This document shows positions 1 through 13,001 of a stretch of DNA of 64,000 nucleotides, piece by piece. The notes below the pieces were generated by a model. It saw nothing but the letters and a program-made list of their open reading frames with translations. It searched no databases and was not told the DNA's origin. Made by a program: the position numbers and the translations under genes. Positions within the stretch are counted from its first letter, which is position 1, and every line of letters begins with the position of its first letter. This DNA comes from Collybiopsis luxurians FD-317 M1 (lineage: Eukaryota > Basidiomycota > Agaricomycetes > Agaricales > Omphalotaceae): assembly GCA_000827265.1 (NCBI GenBank), contig KN834759.1, forward strand, positions 291,666-355,665, in the 5' to 3' direction.

Positions 1-1556
1 TCTTCTATAGAATCATGTTTACAATCTATCCACTGCTCCAGGTCTACATTTAGCCTTTAGGATACATCATCTCATCAACTTCTCCTTAACTTCTTGATGC
101 ACAAAGTATTATTTTATTTCTAATCATATTTTGTCTTATTGTTAATATCAAATGGACTTTGACCCTCTTCTTGGCACTCATGGCATCATATGCTACTGAG
201 TTAGTTTCTTCTCCAGGAGTTCTCCCTCCTTTCTGAGTCTTTTTCTTGTACCATTTATTTGTTTACACTGGGTAATAGTAATTGAAACATTCGCGCAGTT
301 GCTTACATCAGTTCAGAGTTAGATATCCACTTTATCTATTAATGTGCTACTGCGTATGGCTTGATAGTTTGACCTGTTGTACAAATTACCTATATACGTG
401 ATATATTTTCAAATAGATTTCCTGTGCATTTGTGAGGGCTTTCTGCTTGAGCTAGAGCCTCATTTTCGCTCAATGACCCAGTCTCCAGACCCTCATTCTC
501 ATTCGGTCTATGTTCGCTGGTGCTAGTGCTCATGTTGGAAAGTATTCTGAGACAGTTTTAACTCATAGGGACAGTATCAGTTGAATGTTGCAGGCATAGG
601 CTTTAGTATGGCAGGATACTCCATATACCTAAAGTTAGTGCCAATATCTGTGAACATACAGAGAATACAACAAGTAAACTTAGTGCTGGATGGTCATGGA
701 CTATGCTAGATGGATTCTATCACAGTCTGTAGCAAAACAGTATAACTAGTCACGATGTAGCAAAATAACCAAACACCATGGCAAGAGTCTTTGCTCCACA
801 ACTACCTAGAGTGCATTGCAAGAGGGTGACATGGCAGATTTCCTGCATGTTGTGAATACCCTCTCAGTGATACAAACTTGACCAGCAAAAGACTACAAGG
901 GAAACAAAGCAAGTCGAAAGTGAAGAAGAGTGTATCATTGGAGCTTGTAGTGTACTCACCCTGCCAACAACAAAATCTTGCCTGATTACACTGTTATCTA
1001 TAGACCTTCTGCAGAATGTCGAACATGGACTGGAAAGGGAAAGATACAAGAGGCCAATTTGACGAGGAAACACACAGAGTGTGAATAAATAGTGTCTGTA
1101 GGTAATATAGATCTTTCACCCGAGTACCTACAAACCCAAGAGGAAGCAAAAAAAAAAAAACAAAAAACAAGAAAATACCAACTGCAGCCACGGAAGAGAA
1201 GTATTTGGGTGAAACTCGCATCTACCTATCTCGACAAGGGCAACAACAAATGGGAACCACACTGGGTAGAAACTACAGGGGAAACTGAATTGAAAGTACG
1301 GTAAAATGACGAAGAGGAAGACAAGCGGAGGCAACAAGAACAACGAAACAATAAGTGGTAAGAAAGTAAGAACAATAGAACTTTTACTCATTAGTCACAA
1401 TTATAAAGAGATGCAAGATAGATAATTTCTAAGTGAATATGAACTAATAATAAGTATTGAGTAATGTAAAGCAATGAACCAGCAATAAGAAATTACAATG
1501 AAGATCACCCGCCTGAAATACCCATATTAAGACCTCAGAAAGTAGTCCCCCACAAG
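1..1556. other. AT-rich stretch without a recognisable gene
   Basis: No open frame here resembles a known protein. The DNA is AT-rich and has few CG dinucleotides compared with the gene-bearing parts of the window, which suggests old repeat DNA. A purine-rich patch with a run of 12 A lies near 1148-1160. Short frames on both strands are low in complexity and look like chance. Confidence 0.5.
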
Positions 1557-1558
1557 TA

Positions 1559-1658
1559 GAGGCTATCCACAATTTTTTTTCAAACTTTGATTGGGAAATT
1601 CTGAATTGTCGGAACAGTTCTTGACCAATTAAATCACAGCAAAGTTGTGGATAACCTC
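1559..1658. mobile_element. 100-bp MITE-like element with TA target duplication
   Basis: The ends are imperfect terminal inverted repeats: GAGGCTATCCACAA at the left and TTGTGGATAACCTC at the right, with one mismatch over 14 bases. Each end is bordered by TA (1557-1558 and 1659-1660), the target duplication expected of Tc1/mariner-type insertions. There is no coding capacity, so it would need a transposase from elsewhere. Assignment to a superfamily rests only on the TA duplication. Confidence 0.6.
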
Positions 1659-1822
1659 TAATAAATAGTTATAAGTTATGCTTGGTGGTGTGGTTTTTGG
1701 CGTCACATTGGAGTGCCAGCCTCCAGAAAAAAATGGGCAAGAGGTGAGCAGCATTGCAGACCATGGACCGCCAAATGCAAAGGAGTGTGAGTTGAAATAG
1801 GAGAATCACACTGAAAGTGGAA

Positions 1823-1986
1823 GAACTCTGCTCGGCGGAGTTCAGTAGAAGGAAGAACCGACAAGACAGTGATTCGGCTGATACATCAGTGAGCTCTTGA
1901 AAAATACCATCTGAATTCCACTTTAGGTCCCAAGCTGGTAATAACCTCACCTTACCCACTTAGCATAAATGCTCCGCCGAGCGGAG
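1823..1986. repeat. Inverted pair of GC-rich hairpins
   Basis: Two copies of a GC-rich motif with core GCTCGGCGGAG lie about 140 bp apart in opposite orientation, at 1823-1843 and 1968-1988. Each can also fold on itself. In the second, CTCCGC and GCGGAG (1972-1977 and 1981-1986) form a stem closed by CGA. They stand out in an otherwise AT-rich stretch and may be the ends of a small transposon, but no target duplication is visible. Confidence 0.4.
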
Positions 1987-2099
1987 TTACTCCCACATTT
2001 AGTATGAATCGCCATCAATGCAGTTGTGAGGGACTATAGCCTGGTTTCATCCTAATACCTGTACTTCCAAAAAACAGCCTAGGAGCGAGCAACTACACA

Positions 2100-2339
2100 T
2101 CAAGTGTGAGAATAGAACACAACATAAAAAGCAGTATATATTACACACATTATCATCGAAAAATCTTTTGAGATTGTTATTGAAATGGAAAGGTTGATGT
2201 TTAAATTCACATTTATGTTGCCATTTTGAGAGCTTGTTGTCGTCGTCGTATTGTTAGTGGTGGTGGTGTTATTATACTGTGAGTCTTGGATAGCATTAAA
2301 TGTCCCTCCCTCGATATGAGGGGATTTGGAATCAGACAA
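2100..2339 (-). pseudogene. Possible relic of a fungal NLR-type N-terminal exon
   Basis: A short minus-strand frame carries residues of the form HIEGGTFNAIQDSQYNN followed by a T/N-rich tract. Many agaricomycete STAND/NLR-like proteins begin with a similar GGxFxxVxGDQY motif. A possible splice acceptor (TTTTTTAG) sits just upstream of the frame. No NACHT or other downstream domain follows and no clean ATG opens the frame, so if the match is real this is a stranded exon. The assignment rests on motif resemblance only. Confidence 0.25.
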
Positions 2340-2439
2340 TATCTAAAAAAGAAGAGTCCATAGTCAGGAAAGCTAAAGATGGTTTCCTCTGAACATACAG
2401 AGCTGATTGAATTCCCGGGGGATTCCTCACCCATCTTCT

Positions 2440-4725
2440 AATGAGTACTGCTAGAACGATGGGGCTCCAAAAATTTCGTTCACGAATCTGCTTATATATG
2501 CGGCTGGTGACAATAATCTCAATAAACATGAGTTTGCACAGCTATCTCTGACTCAAAGCTGTTAATTGCAATTCAGATTAGGGACCGCAAAGAGCAGGGT
2601 ATAGGACAGCCACACAGATGGAAAGGAAATATTAGAGTAGATAAGGAAAGCAGAAGTATGTCACAAGATTTGATGATAGAACTGAAGATCATCTAAAATT
2701 GAAAATGGATAATTTGCTGTCCAGACCACTTGAAGAACACTACATAATAGGATGGATTGGACAAATTCAATGGCATGTGGCTTGTCCGAGGGTAGCAGGT
2801 GTAGACAGTGGGCTCACATATCCAATAATTTATACAGCTAATCGACTTCTTCTAGGCTTGACAAGCCATCATTATATTCAGAACAATTTCCACATGAATG
2901 ATCACAGAATTAGAACTGTTGAATGCTGTACTGCTTCTGATTTGCCAGCAACTTGAAGCAGTTATCATACTCATAGCTTTCCGCAGATGCATCACAGAAA
3001 GTGACAAAAATAGGAATGTAAAGGTAAGGAATATATTGTCATATATAGGAACATTGACAAATACCTAGGAATACCTGGCAATATCTGAGCTTACCTGTCC
3101 AGCATTCCTCTACCTTCTACCACCTATTATTGTCACTTTTTGTGATGTGACAAAGGAAGTCAGTAGCTGATGGGATGGCAGAAAGGCTGCGCGGAGGTGA
3201 ATAGGCAAGTTACGAGTGTTGAAGGTTTTGAGTAGATGAAAAGATGCTGGGGTCAAAAAATCCAACCGAAGACTTCGCATGCCCTGGTCACAATGTGACG
3301 AGAACCAGCGCTCGACAGCAATGCGTAGCAGCATTAGAATGATTCGAGGAAAACATCCGAGTTTGACTTTTCTAAAAAAAAACCAAGACAATCGTATTGC
3401 TGTGTTGCTGTACATTGCACATCTCACCCAGCAATTCAAGCAGCTACCTCCCACATCCCTCAACGCAATTCTTTCATAACTCTTCTGCGCCTTTCTAATT
3501 CCCTGACTCTCCGTCACAGCTTCCCAAAGTGCTACTCAAAAACATTCCTACGTCGAGGACTACATCGATGATACCCCAGTTCCTCCTTTCTGGGAATCCT
3601 TCCACCTGCTACCGTGGTCTCTCTACCCATCCAATCACGTCATAGATAGCACCCCTCCCAATGTCGTACGATTGGTCGTCCAAGTATTTTTGACGCCCTA
3701 CGCAGCTAGTGCGAACGAAACCCTACGGATGAACGGAGGAGGGACGTCGTGAAATTTGAAGGTGGGAAGGAGCGTGTATTGAAGAGATTGTGGTTCATGA
3801 AGTTGAGTCGTTGAGGAATGAGAAGAATCTGAGGCTAGGAGGAAGAAACGTGGAGTTGGCGAAAACGTTGCTCCAGCTAGCCGGACGCGTCTTGTCATCT
3901 CTTCCACTTTCATGTCATTCACATTGCTTGCAAGTGCCCACAGAAACCCCAACAATACGTCCTACTCGATATCTCGTACAACCGTCGTCTCAGAGTTTTG
4001 AGTCGACTCGCACGTCCTTGAAGGGCAAGATCCAGAACCAGGATGTGGAAACCCGCTAGATGCGCGAAACACTCACGACCAGACAATCTTGAGTGGACCA
4101 CGTTCTATTAAGAGACGATAGCGACGGAACGGGGAAAAAAGAATGCACGTATCGGCTGGTGAGCCGAGTAGTATGTAATCAGATATGTAAGTATGCCGGT
4201 AAGCGGCATGTTTACAGGATTGTTGGCTTTTGGCTGGCTTTGACTTCGAGAGCTTGCGTGACATACTGTCCTCGTTGATTCCTCCCCAAGCTCTTTCTGC
4301 TCTACCCTCTCATCTGGTTATCTTCATCCGAGTAGATGTATCTCCATACTCGATGCCTCCAAATCCTTCGGCGCGCTGTCGCGAGAAGGTTGAACCAAAA
4401 AGCCTTCATCTCTATATAAACTGAACTTCAGTCCCGACAGAGGCCGACAGTACTTTCAAGGATCACAGTGGGTTCTAATTACAGAGACCTCAGACGACGC
4501 TACAACCTGCCCCGTACAAAGATTTTATGCATATATAAGTAATTATGAAGTAAGAGACCATAGACATGATACGCGTTACACAGCGAGATAAGAGCATTGA
4601 GAAGAAGAGACAGTTATCGGAGTAAGGGATATGCAACAGGCAATCGAGAAACAAGAATGTGCAAACATAACTCATGACCTGAAAAAGTGGATAAGCAACG
4701 GAACGAGGAACAGCAAGGCCAAAAC
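2440..4725. other. Intergenic region, no gene assigned
   Basis: Several frames of 60-135 codons occur on both strands, but none shows a recognisable domain, and those on opposite strands overlap. From about 3520 the CG content rises and a plus-strand frame reads SYVEDYIDDTPVPPFWESF at about 3537-3594, then runs on to about 3750. It looks protein-like, but no start, partner exon or family was found. It may be a gene remnant. Confidence 0.35.
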
Positions 4726-7031
4726 CTACTTGAATTTCTTCGATTGGCGCTCCTGAATCTCGTCGTTTTTATCACAAGTGGGTGATTTTCGTTTCATGTC
4801 CCCATTCTGAGTCACAGCCACATGTCTTACTTCCTTGAGAGTAATATTTCGAATTACGTCCAAAGCTTCCTTACGTAAAAGAAAAGAACGTAGACGATTA
4901 TGGATGAAAAAAGCGGTTTCGTTAATTGAAGTAAAGGGCTTTTCCGCTTCTTCAAAAGCCAGATGCAACTGGATGGCGATAGCACGAGCAACAGAGAGCG
5001 CTTCTGAGAAGGAAGGTGCTAGGCCAGTATGCTCGAGGGTCATTTCGGACGAGTCTTTCATAAAGGCGGAACGGTAGGCTGTATCGGGTCGGGGAGAAAA
5101 AAGCGAGCTGGATAACTTATAGCGGGTCAAGACACAGTCACGATCAGAAAGAACATTATCTGTGTCGTCGTTGTGAATGAGAATATAGATGAGAAGCCAC
5201 CAGCAGGATTCTAAATCATGAAGAGGAATGTGTGTGAAGGGGGCTCGTGCCAGAGGCGGAGCGAAAACGTCCGCATCGCGAAGTTTGGGGTATGACATAA
5301 AACCCCACTTCTGCTGTATTGCTTCCGAAGCCATGAAAACGAGAGTGCCCTGGTGGGTAAAATCAAAATTGCGAGGGGTGGACAAAAGCAAAATCTAAAA
5401 CCATACCGCGCGCTGTTGGTGTTTTGTCGTGTCCGCAACACGCATGGCGTACTCGAAATCGCCAAGAATACCTCGAGGATGATCTTCGGAAGAATTTTGA
5501 AAGCAATAGACGTTGCCACAGCTGATGTCCCTGTGAACCCAGCCACTGCGGTGAATGATATCCAGAGCTGCAGAAGATGAGGGCTAGCGCAAGATCTTGA
5601 ACAGCTTCAGCCGCTTACCAGTGAAGAGATCCGCAAGCGTAGTAAACACATTCAGCAAGCTTTTTTCTTGATACAAGCTTGTGCCGTACTCCTTGAAAAG
5701 AATTCGATAGTGATACTTATGTCGAATAGAGGGAACCTGCGGCATAAACGTCATCTCAGCTGGGATTTGAGTAGATTCAAGTGTTCCTGAAGCGCGAGGC
5801 ACAGAGCCGGGATGTTGGCTTTGACTTCGAGGGCTTGCAGGCAGATCCGTATTGAGATCAAAGACTGAAGACGTTGAGAGTGTCTGGTTGTCCATCATGC
5901 CGTCTGTAGTGTCTACAGATCCTTCGACGACGACCTTCTCAAAACCGTGAGGCGTCAGAATATGCCTTAAAAGTTTCGCGTGTTTGTCCCTTCCACACTT
6001 GTCTAGAACATCTTGTAGCAGCTCCGCCCGGATTGTGTGTTCTGGAAGTTGATCATCGTCAAGCCATAGGTCCTTTAGGACATATCTCTCGCCCTGCTTA
6101 TCTTCTACCAACCACACCCTAGTACCACGACCGACGGTACCGTCAGCGGCGTAATCTGCTAGCACAGATACAGTAGTGAACTCTTGATCGTCAACCGTGA
6201 TTTTATAACGACGCTGTCCGTCTTGAATATCGAGATACTCGATGGTCGGATCCCAGCCAAGGGCAGTAGGTGAAGAGAACGCAAAGGCGATAAAAAAGTG
6301 AACAAGTCGATCGGGGTTCTGCGAATGAAATCACCATCACCGCTTTTTGACGAACACCGACGAAGCGTACCGTGAAGAAGTCGAACGCTCTGGTGGTTAG
6401 AACGACTCCGCGACAAGCAAACCAAAGCCGGAGCTCTCTATTTTGGATAGTTGAGCCGAAAGTGAATCGACGACAAGGATCAAGGGACATGATTTGCTGC
6501 AGGTTGTACATGACCTTCGCAACATTCTGCGGCGACATGCGTATAAGCGAGTTGTAAAAAGACCAGTGGTGTACTTACCTCATTCCTTACATTTATAAAG
6601 GCTTCTTCTGCTTTTTTTACCTCGGATACTTCCGCAATATCGTACCATTCGTAGGAGCCGTTTGGGTCCTTCTTGAGACGTTCGGCAACGTCAACAGGTA
6701 CAAAGCTGCTATTAAGCTTCGAACTGGAGCCCTGCTCTGAGTCAGGGGGTCTACTGGGCCTGACGAGAAGTGTGAATTGCTGAGAGACATAAGGATATAG
6801 AGTGTTAACCGCCTCTACGACTGAGTCAAAGACATCCCCAAGCTGAGCATAAACGACGTCCTCGTCGCGTTCATCTTCATTTGGATCCACGGAGAAAGCT
6901 TTCCACCCTCCTCCTGCCTTAATGACTCCTTTTGACTTTAAATGGCCTACAACCGCGTCTATGTCGACTCCCTTGGGTAACTGTGGCAAGACGTGCTTGA
7001 AGAACCAATTAACTTTCACTTCTGGGATCAT
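4726..7031 (-). CDS. FunK1-type fungal serine/threonine protein kinase
   Basis: This is a fungal-specific protein kinase of the FunK1 class, which is expanded in mushrooms. The substrate is unknown. Exon 1 (7031 to 6579) encodes an N-terminal region before the kinase domain. Exon 2 begins after CGCAG near 6535 and exon 3 reads on with NPDRLVHFFIAF. A domain-start segment follows, with VWLVEDKQGERYVLKDLW (candidate ATP-site lysine in VLKDLW). The catalytic loop is HRSGWVHRDISCGN, which keeps HRD and the loop Asn. The metal site reads GDFEYA, so DFG is DFE, as is common in FunK1. The activation segment continues GTLVFMASE. The tail is basic. At least four introns of about 50-60 bp are inferred, and splicing around 5585 is the least certain. 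NPR3 lies divergently downstream of its start. I see no lesion. Confidence 0.85.
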
Positions 7032-7423
7032 TTTCTGCGTATGTAAAGCAAAAAATGAGGATAGAATTGAGAGAGAAACAGGATAGGGGGCCGACGGTAG
7101 CAGAAGTCTTTATAATGCTATGGAGTGTCGTGCTTGGACCGGGAAAAATCCTTGAAATTATGATCACCCATTTTATGCTCATTGTTCAGGATATCAAATT
7201 CGGGGATGAAGATCGATCAATCAGAAGTGGTCAAAAAGAATTCCCGATGCTGGAGCCATATATTATCAGGAGATCAAGATTTTAAGACATTCAATACCGG
7301 GATGAACTCGAAAGTGGCCAGTTGTCTCTGCATATTGCGGTGGGAATGTCATACTCGTTTGGCGCCCAAAATTAAGCGCCTGTTGGTCAATGATACCAAC
7401 AACGACGACGAACCAATGACTTC

Positions 7424-10342
7424 ATGGCAGAGACATTGCTGGCCATATTACTCGTCAACTCATCGTCCAAGGGCTCCACCTTGGTCTATCACTGGCCACC
7501 AGACCCAGTCGTACCTCCCCGTCTCAGACGCGCGCTTCCTCCGACTCTTCTAACCTCCCCACGAAGCCCCAAATACGATATCGACCCTTCGTACAGATGG
7601 GAACGGCCGAATCCTTACAACCGCGATAGGTCCTTGTCCTACTCCCATACTCCCTCTTCAGGCAGGAACACGCCAACCCAAGATCTAGACGAACTCGAAC
7701 TCGAGGACCGGGAGATCCGGGACAACGACAAGTACCAAAGTGTATTCGGCTACTCTTCTGAATTCCTAGCCAGCATCCTCTGCCCCAACACTTCCATGTG
7801 TCATCAGAAATTCGAGTTAATTGTAGACGACCTGGCATTCATCGGTCATCCCGTGTGTGCAGACCCGGATGGAGTATGGAGGTTCAAACCAGAGAAGGCG
7901 AAGAATACCAGTTCATCGAGAGGAAGGAATTCTAGGAATCGAGGAGGGGCTGAATCGGGGTCCGCTAGTCCTGCTGCGAGGAGCGTGTCGCTGGATAAGG
8001 ACCAGAAGGAGAAGAAAAACAACACCGCGTCGCCAGGGCCAACACCCGGAACGAATTGTACATGGCTCCATACGTTCCATTTCGTTCTGGTTCTCGACCT
8101 GCCAGATCCCTCTTCGTCTGCATCTGGGAACGTGTCCAAGTATTTCGATGTGATTTACGAGCAGATTGGGTTCGTTGTCACTGCTGTGTTATTTCAGGAG
8201 CAAGTCTTGTCCAACTTTGTCGAACAACAGTGTGATCTTTTGGGGTCTCTCAAGGATCAATTTATCCGTCAAGGTGCGTTCTATCATCTCATATTTCAAT
8301 GAATCGAGTTGACGCGTTTTCATCACCCAGGCGACCCATATACCAGATTTTCCGACCGCGCATTAGAAGTGTCCTCAATCGCCACAGCAATGAAAGACCT
8401 CTACGAAAGCATCAAAACCTCGTCCATAGCGTATCTATCCATCCACGAACTCCCCCTCGAACTTCAACTCCCTCCGCATCTCGACAACCTGCTTCACCCC
8501 GACGACGACGTCGAACAAGATACTGACATGAGTACGAATACCGAAGCCTGGGAACTCTGGGGTCCAGAGATGATGAGCTTTGGTTGGGAACTCCCAGCTT
8601 TGGCTCCTTGGAAAAGTCTTCTCTTGTTAGACGAGGGTGAAGATCCTTTCGCTAACTTGCGGAGTCCGTATATCGCCTCGGAGGATCGACCGATCGTCGA
8701 AGGTCTTATGAGATTTTTGGAAACGGTTGCCGTAACGCTGTCGTGAGTACCGTCCTCCCAGATCTGTTTTTTTCCTGGCTGATTATTGTCCAGGCTTGCT
8801 GATTTAGCCAGTCTACTGGACTGGGATCTCGAAACGCAAGTATTCCCCACTGTTCGGTGGCTCGTACATCATCGAAAGGCAAAAGTCGTCGATATCATCA
8901 GTGGGAGCTTAAAGACCGTGTTCACACTCCCTACAAAGTTCAAACGACCGTGAGAAGACTGTCTCCTCCTCCCTTGCGTATTTCAGTTGACTAATCATCT
9001 TCTTCCCTAGCCTATCAGAATTAACAGCGGATTTCGAAAAAGCCTTTAATGGTCCAAGTTCTATCGTGTCTCCCCCCTCACCCCAAACTGGATACTCCTC
9101 ATATCTACACCCCTCCCCATCATCGTATACGAACCCCTACGTCCCCCTCACCCTCCCGGAAATTCTCTCCTCCATCTCCACCTCCTCCGCCGCCGCTCAA
9201 ACCGGAGGGAACCACTTCTTCGCGTCGGTGCTCAAGTCAAGAAAGGAGTTGATTCCGCTTTATCATCAGGTGGTGCTGTGGATGCTCAAGAGGGATATGT
9301 TGATTGTGTTGCATTTGAGGATTAGGATTGTGGTTACGCCTGGGGTGAAGAGGACTGTTAGGGAGCAGAGGAGGGAGAGGGAGAAGGGGAGGAGGCAGGC
9401 AATGAGGGAGAGGGAGAGGGAGAGGGAGAGGGAGAGGGAGAGGGAGAAGGGGAAGAAGACTAGGGGGAGGGGGATGAGTTTCAGTAGTACGGACCAGCAG
9501 GCAGAGACCGAGATGCGAGGGAAGCTGAAGAAGGAAACGCGAGGGAAGCAACGAGGGAGAACGAGGACAGCGTTGAGGTCGGATTTGGAGTTAGATCCGA
9601 GGAGGGTATCTGATGATGACGAAACTGAAGAAGTTGAACGGAGAGGGCATAGAATTGCGTGGCTTGCGCTTTCGCCTAAAGCTGCGAGGGAGTATTCTAG
9701 GAGTGGGACGCGTGTGGCATCGAGTGATTCTGAGCGGAGCAAGTTGAGCGAGTTGATTTTGGATGATGGGGACGAGGAGGACGAGGATGAGGTAGACGGA
9801 AGGAGAATAGGAGAGCAAGGCGAGGAAGATGGGGAGGACGACGATGACGCGGATGATCACGGGCAAAATTTTTCTTCCAGTGTAGATGGTAAGGACGATA
9901 TGGGGGATGAAGAAGCGGAAGAGGAAGAAGAGGGATCAGAGAATGTTCCTTCGATGATCAATGATCCTGGCCGTGCAACCCCACTCGAACGCCGGTGGCT
10001 GAATGCAATGTCGCTGGGCAAGGATCCAATGATCAAGAGGCGTTTTGACTTGTAAGTGAATGAAACCTCTCTGTTGAACTTGATATCATCTACTGGGTGT
10101 TCTTGAGCTTATTTTGTTTCGCGTTTCGTCTGAACAGGATCAATCAGTATTTCGATGGAAAGACTACGGATGATGAGATCTTGTATAGAGCGGAGATTAC
10201 GAAGAGGCAGTTGAGAGAGGTGCTTCATCATTATGACGAGTTTGTGGGTGTTAATTGCCATCATTCGTTTTGTCTGTCTCGAATGACTCCTGACCGGGAA
10301 CCCCTTGTTTTGCAGTTGCAAACCTTTTTACATCCTTCTTGA
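7424..10342 (+). CDS. NPR3: Nitrogen permease regulator 3 (NPR3/NPRL3)
   Basis: NPR3 is a subunit of SEACIT/GATOR1, the Rag-GTPase-directed complex that represses TORC1 at the vacuole when amino acids are scarce. Six exons read in frame: 7424-8273, 8331-8742, 8794-8949, 9011-10051, 10138-10243 and 10316-10342, giving 863 residues. The start AETLLAILLVNSSSKGSTLV and the end LHHYDEF-LQTFLHPS are typical of the family. The last exon is only 27 nt, after an intron ending TTTTGCAG. The middle is longer than usual because of low-complexity insertions: an Arg/Glu repeat at about 9367-9455 and an Asp/Glu-rich acidic tract at about 9765-9940. The FunK1 kinase diverges upstream. A broken copy of the 3' end lies at 15.5 kb. 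Confidence 0.9.
9367..9455 (+). repeat. GAGAGG hexanucleotide repeat in NPR3 exon 4
   Basis: Tandem GAGAGG/GAGGGA units encode an alternating Arg-Glu run inside the NPR3 reading frame. The frame stays open through the repeat, and hexamer length changes would not shift it. It sits in a region expected to be disordered. Confidence 0.85.
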
Positions 10343-12970
10343 TGGGATGCGGTTCGGTAGAATTGTGTTTACGCTTGGGGATCGATTAACGGATGAGATG
10401 GAACACGCGCACACCGGATGACCATCCCTGGATGATGGACGTTCAAACTCATCGTATCGTAGTCGTAGTTCATGGCCACGAGATCTTGTGCAAGTATTGT
10501 CCATTCTGGATGTCTTTTGACACTTTTCGATTGCAAGGTGCAGCGTGGACGAAACAATACGTGTCAATATCTTTCGTTCCTGTTGATAATCATACTATCC
10601 TCCCTTCGACACAGTTTGGCTGCAAGCAGTGTTTGACGCGGGCTGTCATGAGAGTGAAGTATATTATATGCATTTACTTGTATGCATTCTCTACATGTAT
10701 CATTAACCTACGAGTATTTGAATACCTGCAGGATCATGCTTCTGAGTCCTCTCCACGAATTCATCATGTCTTACCCTTATGGCAGGTGCAGTTTTGAACC
10801 GCGAAAATCCCCGAGGTATTTTTATTAATCAGTCTTCCCCGATTTTACCGACGAAAACTATCTATGTACCAGAGTTGATAACGAATATGTCGGTATAGGG
10901 AAACTTTCGCAATTGCTAGTTTACTCTGCTCAAACTTAAGACATGTTAAATAGGCATGTTAAGGAAAAATTCCCTGATTATTTTCAAGTTCAGCGATCCT
11001 CATAAAATGCTATCTAGTCTATCTACTAGTTTTAATTGTGCAGAAGAAGTTTTGAGCAAATAAAATGTAGTGGAAAATATCCAGGAATTTTAGTAGTGTG
11101 AAAAATTACGAGTCCGAAATGAAATGAAGGAATTGTCCTTATGGGCGGGTTGTCCATTCTCCCATGGACTTGTTTATATCAAACTTTTTCCCCCTGTATG
11201 AACGCAGCACCTTTTTGTTACAGTTGTGACCTGTGTGACCTTCTGCCCTTCACCTTTTTTTTTTTCATCGCCCATCGATTGCCCATCAATTTTCTATCGT
11301 TCCCTATTCCATTGTTTTCTCTTCATCTTTTCCTCATCCTTCAACCATTGGTCATTCACCGCATCGACAGTCTGTCTCTCTTTTTCAGTTTCAATTCTGA
11401 ATTTTTCTTATCCTTGACTCTTTCTTATCTTCTATCCACAGTCATTGCTCTTTTACAATCTCTTCCTTCGTTTCCTCTGCAACATAGTTCAAGCTCTGCC
11501 AGAAGCATCCTTTTTTTATTCCATCACTACCACCTGGCAGTACCCATCGAATATCTTTGAATCTTGCAGCTCATACATGTCCAACAGAGGTGATGGCACA
11601 TTTGTATTTTGTGCTGGTTGAGAATTGGAGGATAATAGATACTTAGGAGAGGATGGTTTTTTGTTTAATGGTGTGTATGGTGTTTATTTTGGTTCTTGTG
11701 TTTTATTAAGGCATGAATTGTGATGCTAACACTAACCACTAGACAGGGACATTATGTCTGTCATTTGACTAACTTATGATGGAGGTTGGGCCTCGAGGAT
11801 GGAAATCAGTTTCATGACATCTCGAAAGTCATTGGCTGAGGATTTAATTTAAACAGGCAGGTTCCCCCCAAAAAAGATATTAACCATGGACACCTGAGAA
11901 TGGCTTATCCAGTCTAAAAAAAGCATATATTGAGTTGCACCAAAATCTCGGAAATTAGACTTAGAAGCTCTTTCTACACTAAAAGCTCTTGGATTCTGGC
12001 CAGATAACATACAAGGTAAATATCTCTCTCCTCTCTTTCTTTCTTACAACTTGAAAAACTTGAAAAGATCTCAAATCTCCACACACATATACCATAAGCC
12101 TTGATTTCTGCAGTGCCTTTTCTAAGAAGTTTGAGGTGTGTTTGGAGATCCATCTATTTTGGGGCTCAGATTAGTATCTGTGGAGATATGGAAATTATGG
12201 TCCAGCTTCTTCCTAATACAGCAGGTTCATGTCTTTGCAACCCAATGGAATTCATTAAATTCTAAAGGTGGAAGGCTGAATCTCATTTTTGAGACAATTA
12301 TGCTCCAGTATATATCCATAATTCCTTATCCCCACTCTGATCACTGATTAGTTGAATATCCAATGAACAGGTTGAAGAAGGTCACTTTGCACATAAATCT
12401 TCAGATTACACATGGCAGTTGTTCATAGCATGCAGGTCAATCATTGTACATCCCTCACCTCCCAGCATACACCCATTAACCTCTCCTCCAGATAGCCAGC
12501 ACCCTTTGATTCAGTGCCCTTCCTCTGCCCCTCCTCTGCATCATCTGCCTCTCCTTTAGGGCCTCATCACATCCCAATCAAATATTCCCCCTATGCCCTC
12601 CTTGGCATGGACTTACTTATGGGCGGATCCGCAGCCGCCGCACAAGCTATCCCTGTTGTAGGTCATTTATGCCAATGATGGGCCCAGGATGGGTGTGTTT
12701 GGTACTGAGCTTGGTGGTACTCAAGGGGGAGTCACGAGTGTTGACAGAGTGGGGTAGAGCTCAGAGGTGACTCAGGAGTTGGCTCAGTGAGGACAGTAGT
12801 CTTGCTAGTGAAGTAAAGGCTTTCAACTCGGGCGGAGGAGGGCACGAATGCCAATATGATATTTGGGCATAGAAGGGGAACTGGACAGAGGTTCGGGAGG
12901 AGCAACTAGGTTCAGGAAAATGATCTTGTCAAGTGTGTCACTACTTTTGGTTTACATTTGTGTGCGTGTG

Positions 12971-13001
<31 letters not shown>

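Noticed and set aside
9237..9742. Minus-strand frames of 104 and 158 codons opposite NPR3 exon 4
   Set aside because: They are Leu/Ser/Pro-rich mirror images of the GAGAGG repeat and acidic codons of NPR3, without domain or splice support.
11141..11560. Plus-strand 139-codon frame
   Set aside because: It is a C/T-rich low-complexity run (Ser/Phe/Leu) with no domain and no neighbouring exons; composition explains it.
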